Shown here piece after piece: positions 1 through 12,066 of a stretch of DNA of 34,697 bases. Under the pieces are notes generated by a model, which did no database searches, was not told the DNA's origin, and worked only from the letters and a program-made list of their open reading frames with translations. The stretch lies in assembly GCA_018401435.1 (NCBI GenBank), contig JAGYJW010000062.1, positions 1 through 34,697 on the forward strand, given 5' to 3'. Numbering within the stretch: the stretch's first letter is position 1; every line of letters begins with the position of its first letter. The position numbers and the translations under genes are program-made. Source of the DNA: Deltaproteobacteria bacterium. Its GTDB lineage: Bacteria; Myxococcota_A; UBA796; UBA2385.

Positions 1-2
1 CG

Positions 3-185
3 ACGACCACCTTCACCGATCTGAACATGACGATTCCGGGTGCCAGCGCGGCGGGCTTCTCGGCCTGGCAGGCCCGGCGCACCGGCCGCCAGCACGCCGA
101 ACGCATGGCTGCGGTCTTTGCGCGGGCCTGGACGGGCGCCCCCTTCGGAGACGACACGGTAGAAGACGCGATCGAGCTGGGCTGA
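3..185 (+). CDS. C-terminal fragment of an unknown protein (5' end outside window)
   Basis: An open frame runs from the window edge to TGA at 183-185, giving about 60 residues. The tail reads TTFTDLNMTIPGASAAGF and ends in an acidic stretch DDTVEDAIELG. Codon use is strongly GC-rich at third positions, as in the neighbouring genes, so it is probably real coding sequence. I do not recognise a family. The next gene starts 66 bp downstream on the same strand, so the two could share a transcript. Confidence 0.5.
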   Translation, partial: TTTFTDLNMTIPGASAAGFSAWQARRTGRQHAERMAAVFARAWTGAPFGDDTVEDAIELG

Positions 186-251
186 CGCAGGGCGGCCTGC
201 GCTGGATCCGGCCGCGGGCCTGCGGTAGGACGCTGGGACCTCGGAGGCTCC

Positions 252-1109
252 ATGTCCCTCGCCACCCGCCTGGGCAACCTGCTCACCTGGCGGCCCCCCG
301 CCGCCGGGGCGCCCACCCCCGATCTGTCCTTGACCGCGCAGGACGGCACGTGGATCCGCATGACGGACTACGCCGGCGAGCGGCCCATCCTGCTGGCCTT
401 CCTGGGCAAGGCCGATGGCCAGGCCGCCGGAGAATGGCTGCGGGCCCTCGATGCGGCCCGCCCGCAGATCGAGGAGATGGGCGCGGCGGTCTTTGGCATC
501 TGCACCCTGCCCCCCGATCGCCTGCGCCCCCTGAAAGACGCCCTGGACCTGGGTTTTGCCCTGCTATTCGACCCCCTCGCCGTAGACGGACGGCGCTTTC
601 GGGCCTCGTCCCGCTGGCGCCCGGTCCTCAAGGACAACGTCGTCCTGGTGGGAAAAGACGGCCGCATCGCCTGGGCGGCCCGCGGCCTGCCCCCGGTGCG
701 CGAGGTCCTGCAAGCCCTGGCCGAGTCCCAAGGCCTGCGCCTGGAAGCCGAGCGCGAGCAGGCCGCAGCGGCCGCGGACCGGCGCGAGGTCCGCCAGCTG
801 GACTCGCTGGCGGCGGTCGAGCTGCTGCAAGCGCCCGACAGCCCCTGGATTCTCGTCGATGTGCGCACCCTCTCGGAATTCGAGGCCGACCACGCGCCCC
901 AGGCCATCCACATCCCGGTGGACGAGCTCCCCCAGCGCTACGAGGAGCTGGGCCAGACCGACCACATCCTCTGCGTCTGCCAGGCCGGCAGCCGGTCGGC
1001 GGCGGCCTCCGAATTTCTCGCCAGCCTGGGCGGGGCCCACATCGGAAATGTCCAGGGTGGAATGAGCGCGTGGGCCGGCCCGCGGGTCACCGGCGGCCTT
1101 TCACAATAA
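252..1109 (+). CDS. Redoxin (peroxiredoxin-like) domain fused to a rhodanese domain
   Basis: The 285-aa protein has two domains. Residues about 20-155 look like an AhpC/TSA thioredoxin fold (DLSLTAQDGTWIRMTDYAGE, then ILLAFLGK, then VVLVGKDGRIAWAARGLP). Residues about 180-278 are a rhodanese domain with LVDVRTLSEFEADHAPQAIH and an active-site loop CQAGSRS starting at Cys243, followed by GNVQGGMSAWAG. The rhodanese Cys is present, so sulfur transfer through a persulfide is plausible. The redoxin part lacks a Cys at the usual peroxidatic position after the second strand (it reads FLGKADGQAAGEW); its only Cys is Cys84. No signal peptide is seen, so it is probably cytoplasmic. The start is supported by GGAGG at 243-247, four bases before ATG. 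The two-domain assignment is firm; the substrate is unknown. Confidence 0.8.
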   Translation: MSLATRLGNLLTWRPPAAGAPTPDLSLTAQDGTWIRMTDYAGERPILLAFLGKADGQAAGEWLRALDAARPQIEEMGAAVFGICTLPPDRLRPLKDALDLGFALLFDPLAVDGRRFRASSRWRPVLKDNVVLVGKDGRIAWAARGLPPVREVLQALAESQGLRLEAEREQAAAAADRREVRQLDSLAAVELLQAPDSPWILVDVRTLSEFEADHAPQAIHIPVDELPQRYEELGQTDHILCVCQAGSRSAAASEFLASLGGAHIGNVQGGMSAWAGPRVTGGLSQ

Positions 1110-1129
1110 GACCCCCGACGGGATGGCCC

Positions 1130-1148
1130 GGTACCCCGCAGGGGTTCC
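1130..1148 (+). terminator. Weak hairpin after the redoxin-rhodanese gene
   Basis: GGTACCCC and GGGGTTCC pair with one T/T mismatch around a GCA loop, 20 bp after the TAA stop. There is no T-run after it. In this GC-rich DNA it may be a terminator or chance; I list it because it sits where one is expected, before the tol genes. Confidence 0.25.
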
Positions 1149-1252
1149 CAGCGGGCTAAGCCGTTGACGCGGCAAGGCTCCTGGGGGGCCGGTGTCGCGA
1201 CCCGACCCGCCGTGGCTTGCACGTCGGTGAACCGCCCAGCAGCGGAGCGTGG

Positions 1253-1996
1253 ATGGTGGACGCGATTCAGATCTACCTGGCCGTGGTGGGCCAGGTCGAA
1301 GCCAACGCCCAGCCGGGCATCCTCGAGCTCATCACCGACGCCGACCTCGTGGTCCAGCTCGTCTTGCTGGTGCTGGTGGGCATGTCGGTGGGTTGTTGGG
1401 TCATCATCCTCAACAAGTTCTCCGCCCTGCGCAAGGCCGAACAGCAGTCCCAGGTCTTCCTCGAAGCCTTCTGGAAGGCACGGCGGCTGGACCAGGTCTA
1501 TGAGCAGATCGACCGCTACGCGGGCTCTCCCATCGCGCAGGTCTTCAAGTCCGGCTATGTCGAGCTGAGCAAGCTCACCGGCGCCGAGGCCAGCCCCGCC
1601 GCCGAGGCCGGCCCTGCCATCAGCCTGGGCGGCGAAGACAACCTGGCCCGCGCCTTGCGCCGCTCCATGTCCTCGGAGCGGGCCGGCATGGAGAAGCTCA
1701 CCACCTTCCTGGCCACCACCGGGTCCACGGCCCCCTTCATCGGCCTCTTCGGCACCGTCTGGGGCATCTTGAGGGCCTTTCAAAAAATCGGCGCCACCGG
1801 CCAGGCCACCGTCGCCACGGTGGGCCCCGACATCGCCCACGCCCTCATCGCCACGGCGGTGGGCCTCGCCGCCGCCATTCCCGCGGTGATGGCCTACAAC
1901 TACTTCAACAGCCGCATCCGGGTGCTCAGCACCGGGATGGACAACTTCTCCGATGACTTCCTCAACATCGTCAAGCGTCACTTCCGCGGGAGGTAG
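1253..1996 (+). CDS. tolQ: TolQ/ExbB-type proton channel subunit
   Basis: The 247-aa inner-membrane protein has the three membrane segments typical of the MotA/TolQ/ExbB family: VVQLVLLVLVGMSVGCWVII near the N terminus, ATTGSTAPFIGLFGTVWGIL in the middle, and IAHALIATAVGLAAAIPAVM near the C terminus. The GLFGTVWG motif is characteristic. With TolR it forms the proton-driven motor that energises TolA and so acts on outer-membrane constriction. The frame is open from a TTG at 1217, but ATG at 1253 has GGAG (1244-1247) five bases upstream and is preferred. The tolR start lies 2 bp after the stop. ExbB of a TonB system is the alternative; tolB downstream favours TolQ. Confidence 0.93.
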   Translation: MVDAIQIYLAVVGQVEANAQPGILELITDADLVVQLVLLVLVGMSVGCWVIILNKFSALRKAEQQSQVFLEAFWKARRLDQVYEQIDRYAGSPIAQVFKSGYVELSKLTGAEASPAAEAGPAISLGGEDNLARALRRSMSSERAGMEKLTTFLATTGSTAPFIGLFGTVWGILRAFQKIGATGQATVATVGPDIAHALIATAVGLAAAIPAVMAYNYFNSRIRVLSTGMDNFSDDFLNIVKRHFRGR

Positions 1997-1998
1997 CC

Positions 1999-2418
1999 AT
2001 GGGCATGTCCTCTGGCGGTGACGACCGCGGGATGATGGCCGAGATCAACGTGACGCCCTTCGTGGACGTCATGCTGGTGCTGCTCATCATCTTCATGGTG
2101 ACCGCGCCGATGATGACCACCGGCATCGACGTCGAATTGCCCCGCGCCGACGCGCCGTCCCTATCCCAGAAGAGCGACAGCCAGGTCTTTCTGGCCATCA
2201 CCGCCGATGGCCGCTACCTGATCAACCAGAGCGAGTTCCCCTTCGAAGAGATGCAGGGAAAGCTGGCCGCCATCGCCCAGGCCAACCCCGACCAGGACGT
2301 CTTCTTGCAGGCCGACGCACAGGTGCCCTACGAGAAGGTCGCCCAGCTGATGGCGGCGGTCACGGCCGCGGGCATGCCCCGGGTGGGCCTGGTCACTCAG
2401 CCGGGGATCAAGCACTGA
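1999..2418 (+). CDS. tolR: TolR/ExbD-type channel subunit
   Basis: The 139-aa protein has one N-terminal membrane helix after the classic EINVTPFVDVMLVLLIIFMV motif. The Asp in VDVMLVLL is the conserved proton-path residue of TolR/ExbD. A periplasmic domain follows (ITADGRYLINQSEFPFEEM, then FLQADAQVPYEKVAQLMAAV). Length is normal for the family. Its ATG follows the tolQ stop by 2 bp and the GGGAGG ribosome-binding sequence lies inside the end of tolQ, so translation is probably coupled. The next gene starts 1 bp after its stop. Confidence 0.95.
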   Translation: MGMSSGGDDRGMMAEINVTPFVDVMLVLLIIFMVTAPMMTTGIDVELPRADAPSLSQKSDSQVFLAITADGRYLINQSEFPFEEMQGKLAAIAQANPDQDVFLQADAQVPYEKVAQLMAAVTAAGMPRVGLVTQPGIKH

Positions 2419-2419
2419 T

Positions 2420-3217
2420 ATGGCCGGAATCGGACAGCTCATGGCCCAGCACGGCCGGCGCCCCACCTGGGAGATCGGGGTCTCTCTGGCCGGGCATGCG
2501 CTGCTGCTGCTGGGCCTGGTCGCCGCCGAGGCCCTGGTGGGCCCCGACGACCCGCCCTTCAAGCCCGAAGACGTGACCTGGATCTCGGCGACGCCGCCCC
2601 TAAAGGCGCCCGGCCTGCCCCAGAAGGCAATGAGAACGCCCGATCCGCCCAAGGGCGAGACACCGCCGGACAACAGCCCGCCGCCACCCGAGCCCCCCAA
2701 GGCCTCGGAGATGCAGCTTCCCAAGGAGGATGCCCCCAAGCCGCCTGGCGCCGAGAAGCCGCCTCCCCAGAAAGACGACGAGGCCGCCCGGGCCAAGAAG
2801 CGGGCGGATCTGTTGCGCGACATGAACGCCCAGGTGGGCCCCGAAGACCGCCCGGCCACCGATCCCAACGGCGTCGAAGGCGACTTCACCATCGTGGGGG
2901 GGCCGGGCGGCGTCTTCGATCCCGTGCTCAGCGAGTATGTGGACAAGTGCCGGGCCGCCATCCTGCCCAACTGGACGCCCCTGCCCTCCACGGTCACCAG
3001 CCACCCCAACTATGTGGTGGCAGTGGTCGTCGACATCGGCGCCGATGGCACCCTCAGCAACCCGCGCATCCTCAAGAGCAGCGGCGACGCCGCCTTCGAC
3101 CGGTCGGGCCTGCTGGCGGTGCACAAGACCCGCCGCTTCCCGCCGCCGCCCGAAAAATACGCACGCGCCGCGGGCAATGGCGTGCTCATCAACCTGAAGG
3201 CATCGGATAAGCAGTGA
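2420..3217 (+). CDS. tolA: TolA/TonB-like energy-transducing protein
   Basis: This 265-aa protein has an N-terminal membrane anchor (SLAGHALLLLGLVAAEALV, residues about 22-40) and a long Pro/Lys-rich stretch (about 60-125). A short charged helix follows (DEAARAKKRADLLRDMN), then a C-terminal TonB/TolA-type domain (about 165-260) with YVVAVVVDIGADGTLSNPRI, SSGDAAFD and RFPPPPE. By position between tolR and tolB it should fill the TolA role, spanning the periplasm and contacting outer-membrane partners. The spacer is proline-rich and TonB-like, not the long Ala/Lys coiled coil of enterobacterial TolA, so the symbol rests on position. The ATG lies 1 bp after the tolR stop; the end overlaps the tolB start by 4 bp. 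Confidence 0.82.
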   Translation: MAGIGQLMAQHGRRPTWEIGVSLAGHALLLLGLVAAEALVGPDDPPFKPEDVTWISATPPLKAPGLPQKAMRTPDPPKGETPPDNSPPPPEPPKASEMQLPKEDAPKPPGAEKPPPQKDDEAARAKKRADLLRDMNAQVGPEDRPATDPNGVEGDFTIVGGPGGVFDPVLSEYVDKCRAAILPNWTPLPSTVTSHPNYVVAVVVDIGADGTLSNPRILKSSGDAAFDRSGLLAVHKTRRFPPPPEKYARAAGNGVLINLKASDKQ

Positions 3218-4560
3218 GCCAGCTCCCCCCGCCCCTCCGATCTTCCCGGACCCTTCGCCTGGGCCTGCTGGTCGCCGGTCTCGGCGGCCTCTTCGTCGGC
3301 GCCGATCCCCGCGCCCAGGAGGCCCCCATCGAACGCTTCGGCTTTGATGTCGGCTTCAAACCCGGCGCCGTGCGCTACGCCCTGGCCTTGCCCCGCCCGG
3401 TCGGCGGCAGCGCCGCCCAAGAAGAGTTCTACAGCGTGCTCAAGCGCGATCTCGAACTGACCGGCTACTTCGACATCATCGATCCCGCCGCCTATATCGA
3501 GGCCTCCACCGCGGGCTTGCGCCCGGGCTCCTTCCGCTTCGAAGATTGGGAGGTGCCCGGCGCCTCCATCCTGGTCAAGACGGGCCTGAGCGACCAGGGC
3601 GGCGGCATGCGCTCAGAGGTCTGGGTCTACCATGTGCCCGGCCGCAGCAAGCAGGGGGCCAAGGCCTTCTCGGGCGGCGCTTCCAGCGTGCGCATGTTGG
3701 CCCACAAGGCCGCCAATGAGGTCATCGAGAGCCTCTTCGCCCACTCCGGCCCCTTCAACACCCGCTTCGCCGTGGCCGGCACCTTCGCGGGCAACAAGGA
3801 GATCTACGTCGTCGACTTTGACGGCCATGGCCTCACCCCCATCACCAGGAACGGCTCGATCAACATCCAGCCCGACTGGGACCCCAGCGGCACCCGCATC
3901 GCCTACACGGGCTACGCCGCGGGCAACCCCGACACCTATGTGGCCAACCTCTCTGGCGGCCGCATCACGCGGGTCAGCGCCCGACCGGGCATCAACTCCG
4001 GGGCCACCTGGTCGCCCAATGGCGGCTTGTTGGCCTTGACCCTGTCCCCTGGCAGCGACAGCGACGTCTTCACGATCGATCCCAACACCGGGCGCGAAGT
4101 CAGCCGCATCACCCGCGAGCCCGGCATCGACGTCTCCCCCAGCTGGAGCCCCGACGGCGGGCGCATCGCATTCGTCAGCGAACGCAGCGGCGGCGCCCAG
4201 ATCTATGTGGCCAATGCCGACGGCTCCGGCGCCCGGCGGGTGACCTTTCAAGGCAACCACAACACCGATCCCGCCTGGTCCCCCGACGGCGAGTCCATCG
4301 CATTCGTCAGCCGCGCCGGGGTCTTCGACATCTTCACGGTGCGCCTGAGTGACAGCAAGATCACCCGCATCACCCAGGCCGCCGGCGACAACGAAGACCC
4401 GAGCTGGTCCCCCGACGGCCACTACATCGCCTTCTCGTCCACCCGCTCCGGCGCGGCCCACATCTGGATGAGCACCGCCGACGGCGCCTACCAGGTCCAG
4501 CTCACCCAGGGCAAGGGCGGTTACACGAACCCGGATTGGTCGCCCGGGCTCAAATGGTAG
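3214..4560 (+). CDS. tolB: TolB periplasmic beta-propeller protein
   Basis: The 448-aa protein starts at GTG in a GTGA overlap with the tolA stop. Residues about 12-35 form a signal peptide (LRLGLLVAGLGGLFVGADPRAQ). The N-terminal domain (RYALALPRPVG, then VLKRDLELTGYFDIID) matches TolB, and the C-terminal half carries about six PD40 propeller blades with repeated WSPDG or WSPNG (for example PSWSPDGGRIAFVSE and PAWSPDGESIAFVS). TolB is the periplasmic partner of TolA and Pal. Length is close to the usual 430 residues. No pal gene follows; the next gene is a Ppx/GppA phosphatase. Confidence 0.96.
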   Translation: MSQLPPPLRSSRTLRLGLLVAGLGGLFVGADPRAQEAPIERFGFDVGFKPGAVRYALALPRPVGGSAAQEEFYSVLKRDLELTGYFDIIDPAAYIEASTAGLRPGSFRFEDWEVPGASILVKTGLSDQGGGMRSEVWVYHVPGRSKQGAKAFSGGASSVRMLAHKAANEVIESLFAHSGPFNTRFAVAGTFAGNKEIYVVDFDGHGLTPITRNGSINIQPDWDPSGTRIAYTGYAAGNPDTYVANLSGGRITRVSARPGINSGATWSPNGGLLALTLSPGSDSDVFTIDPNTGREVSRITREPGIDVSPSWSPDGGRIAFVSERSGGAQIYVANADGSGARRVTFQGNHNTDPAWSPDGESIAFVSRAGVFDIFTVRLSDSKITRITQAAGDNEDPSWSPDGHYIAFSSTRSGAAHIWMSTADGAYQVQLTQGKGGYTNPDWSPGLKW

Positions 4561-4596
4561 CTCCGGGTCCAAGCCCTTCCCCACCGGGAGCGCGAC

Positions 4597-5508
4597 GTGC
4601 CCAGGGCCTCCATCGACATCGGCAGCAACACCCTCCTGCTCCTCGTCCTCGACGATTCGGGCGCCACCCTCCACGATGAACCCCGCATCGTGGGCCTGGG
4701 TCGCGGCCTGGGCGATCGCGGCTTGTTTCGGCCCGATCGCATGGAAGAGGCCCTGGCTGCCCTCCGCGACCTGGCGGCCACCGCCCGCAGCTTGGGCGTC
4801 TTGCCCCAGGACATCGTGGCCGTCGCCACCAGCGCCGCCCGACGCGCCCTGAACGCCGAGACCTTCTTTGCCCGCGTGCAGGAAGAGACCGGGCTGCAGG
4901 TGCGCATCATCAGCGGTCACCAGGAGGCGTCCTTGACCTGGCACGGGGCCCTGGTGGGCCTGCCCGTGCACGAGGGCCCCCTGGCCGTGGTGGATCTGGG
5001 CGCCGGCAGCACCGAGGTGGTGGTGGGCGAAGGCGCCACCATCGGCATGGAGCTGTCCCTGGAGCTGGGCGGCGTGCGCCTCACCGAACGCTTCTTCGGC
5101 GGCGCCGACGGCCGCACCCGACCCGCCGACCTGGCCCGGCTCCGCAGCCACGTGGACCATGTGGTGGAGGCCGTCACCTGGCCGGTCCTGCCGCGGGCCA
5201 TGGTCGCCGTCGCCGGTACCGCCACCACGCTGGCCGCCATCGAGCTGGGCCTGCAGCAGTGGGACCGCGACAAGATCCATGGCATGCGGCTGACCCGCGG
5301 CGCGCTCCGGCGCATCATCGACCGCCTGCTGCCGGCGGGCCCCCACGAGCGCCGAGAGATCGCCGCCATCAGCCCAGAACGGGCGGACTACCTGCTGGCT
5401 GGCGCCTGTGTGCTCGAATCCATCTGCACCGCCGGGCGGCGGGATAGCCTGTGGGTATCGGACGGCGGCGTTCGCCATGGCGCTCTCATCGCGGCCTCAT
5501 GGCGCTGA
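4597..5508 (+). CDS. Ppx/GppA-family exopolyphosphatase / guanosine pentaphosphatase
   Basis: The 303-aa protein has the ASKHA phosphate-1 motif SIDIGSNTLLLLVLDD at residues 5-20 and the phosphate-2 loop VDLGAGSTEVVVGEG at about 132-146. It also has the family segments ATSAARRALN and ISGHQEASLTW (Ppx/GppA normally has SG.EEA here) and AVAGTATTLAAIELG near residue 205. Enzymes of this family remove terminal phosphate from polyphosphate or convert pppGpp to ppGpp; which substrate applies cannot be told from sequence. It is the short, N-terminal-core form without the HD-like extension of long Ppx proteins. The GTG start has GGGAG (4586-4590) six bases upstream. It lies 36 bp after tolB, so it is probably in the same transcript. 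Confidence 0.88.
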   Translation: MPRASIDIGSNTLLLLVLDDSGATLHDEPRIVGLGRGLGDRGLFRPDRMEEALAALRDLAATARSLGVLPQDIVAVATSAARRALNAETFFARVQEETGLQVRIISGHQEASLTWHGALVGLPVHEGPLAVVDLGAGSTEVVVGEGATIGMELSLELGGVRLTERFFGGADGRTRPADLARLRSHVDHVVEAVTWPVLPRAMVAVAGTATTLAAIELGLQQWDRDKIHGMRLTRGALRRIIDRLLPAGPHERREIAAISPERADYLLAGACVLESICTAGRRDSLWVSDGGVRHGALIAASWR

Positions 5509-5532
5509 GCGAGAACTGACACCTCACGCCTG

Positions 5533-5561
5533 TTGCGCATGATTCCGATCCACGGCATAAT
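5533..5561 (+). promoter_or_regulatory. Sigma70-type promoter of the first MopE-like lipoprotein gene
   Basis: TTGCGC at 5533-5538 (4/6 match to the -35 consensus) is followed by a 17-nt spacer and CATAAT at 5556-5561 (5/6 to the -10 consensus). The predicted start of transcription is near 5568, about 68 nt before the ATG. The same two hexamers with the same spacing occur before the tandem paralog at 8629-8657, which greatly strengthens the call. Confidence 0.75.
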
Positions 5562-5569
5562 CGTTCACT

Positions 5570-5605
5570 CTGTGCATCGGGCGGACGGCACCTCCCGACG
5601 CACAG
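5570..5605 (+). other. 5'-leader hairpin of the first MopE-like gene
   Basis: CTGTGC (5570-5575) plus TCGGG (5577-5581) pair with CCCGA (5594-5598) plus GCACAG (5600-5605), leaving one A/C mismatch and a 12-nt loop. It begins right at the predicted 5' end of the transcript. It could stabilise the mRNA or be an operator; the role is not known. Confidence 0.45.
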
Positions 5606-5635
5606 GGCAGCAGCCCTCCGACTCCGCAGGTCACC

Positions 5636-8264
<2,629 letters not shown>

Positions 8265-8272
<8 letters not shown>

Positions 8273-8450
8273 TTCAGCGAATCGGAAATCCCGATTCGTT
8301 GGACGCGGCCGGCGCATGTGCCGGCCGCCCGGCGGCCTCGCAAGAGGACGCCGGGGGGGAGCGCCCTTTGGGCGCGGTGCGGGGGCAAGGCCCCCGCCTA
8401 TATCGGGCTGGTTCAACGGTGCGCTATTTGCGCGCTGTTGAACTAGGGCC
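8265..8450. repeat. 186-bp element bounded by a 12-bp perfect inverted repeat (MITE/REP-like candidate)
   Basis: GGCCCTAGTTCA at 8265-8276 is repeated in reverse complement as TGAACTAGGGCC at 8439-8450. The left arm contains the TAG stop of the upstream gene. Both ends carry CTAG directly next to the inner TTCA/TGAA, so CTAG could be a duplicated palindromic target; no longer duplication is visible. The inside is packed with hairpins (see the entry for 8278-8537) and has no convincing coding frame. It may be a non-autonomous mobile element, a REP-type repeat, or a closing helix of a structured RNA. The paralog gene matches the first gene up to 8266 and diverges there. Confidence 0.5.
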
Positions 8451-8537
8451 GTCGGGGATCGTCATCCGACGCGCCGCGAATCCGCCAGCCCCCCCACGAA
8501 GGTCGCCTACGGGCGGCCTTCGGTCGTCATGGGGGGG
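8278..8537 (+). other. Array of eight hairpins in the 463-bp intergenic region (candidate structured RNA)
   Basis: Stems in order: 8278-8285/8291-8298 (8 bp, just after the stop, possible terminator); 8305-8313/8320-8328 (9 bp); 8328-8334/8349-8355 plus inner 8336-8339/8344-8347 closed by a GCAA tetraloop; 8361-8366/8370-8375 (6 bp, TTT loop); 8379-8386/8390-8397 (8 bp, AAG loop); 8411-8424/8430-8443 (14 bp, two G-U pairs); 8450-8471 (8 bp with a two-base bulge); 8499-8507/8512-8520 (9 bp, one U-G pair), with seven C at 8489-8495 facing seven G at 8531-8537. The G-U wobbles would be A/C mismatches on the other strand, which points to the + strand as the folding RNA. The rest of the intergenic region, 8538-8628, shows nothing I recognise; the next promoter starts at 8629. 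Confidence 0.55.
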
Positions 8538-8628
8538 CAGGTCGCGCAGGCGGGCCATCGGGTGGGCCAGATCGACGAGGAGTCCGGAATTGATCCCCGC
8601 TGGAGTGGGGTTGGAGCCCTGCTTTTCC

Positions 8629-8657
8629 TTGCGCGCAGTGGTTCCACGGACCATAAT
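8629..8657 (+). promoter_or_regulatory. Sigma70-type promoter of the second MopE-like lipoprotein gene
   Basis: TTGCGC at 8629-8634, a 17-nt spacer and CATAAT at 8652-8657 are the same hexamers and spacing as at 5533-5561. The spacers also share the words TTCC and CCACGG. Predicted transcription starts near 8664, about 72 nt before the ATG, so the hairpin array upstream is not part of this gene's leader. Confidence 0.75.
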
Positions 8658-8682
8658 CGGACCCGTGAAGCACGCGGCGTCC

Positions 8683-8700
8683 GGTCTCCGTCGAGAGACC
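8683..8700 (+). other. 5'-leader hairpin of the second MopE-like gene
   Basis: GGTCTC (8683-8688) pairs with GAGACC (8695-8700) around a 6-nt loop, inside the predicted leader. The first paralog also has a leader hairpin, but the sequence is not the same. I see no clear ribosome-binding sequence just before the ATG. Confidence 0.4.
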
Positions 8701-8735
8701 CCCAGAAAGTGACCTTCCATCCCCGAGCCCCGCCC

Positions 8736-11996
<3,261 letters not shown>

Positions 11997-12015
11997 AGGC
12001 GGTCGCCCCGCTTCT

Positions 12016-12048
12016 CGGCCCCCACCGCGGCGACGCGGCTGGGGGCCG
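12016..12048. terminator. Bidirectional terminator between convergent genes
   Basis: CGGCCCCCA (12016-12024) pairs with TGGGGGCCG (12040-12048). Inside, CCGCG and CGCGG pair around a GCGA tetraloop with one bulged C, giving 14 bp in all. It sits 20 bp after the stop of the + strand lipoprotein gene and 18 bp from the end of the - strand membrane protein gene. There is no T-run, which is common in such GC-rich genomes. The GNRA loop is on the + strand. Confidence 0.7.
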
Positions 12049-12066
12049 CCTGTGGGGCCCCCGCCC

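Noticed and set aside
1164..1192. Promoter before tolQ based on TTGACG
   Set aside because: No acceptable -10 box lies 16-18 nt downstream.
8529..8735. N-terminal extension of the second MopE-like protein to ATG 8529
   Set aside because: It would bury the lipoprotein signal, starts upstream of the likely promoter and lies within a hairpin. ATG 8736 matches the paralog.
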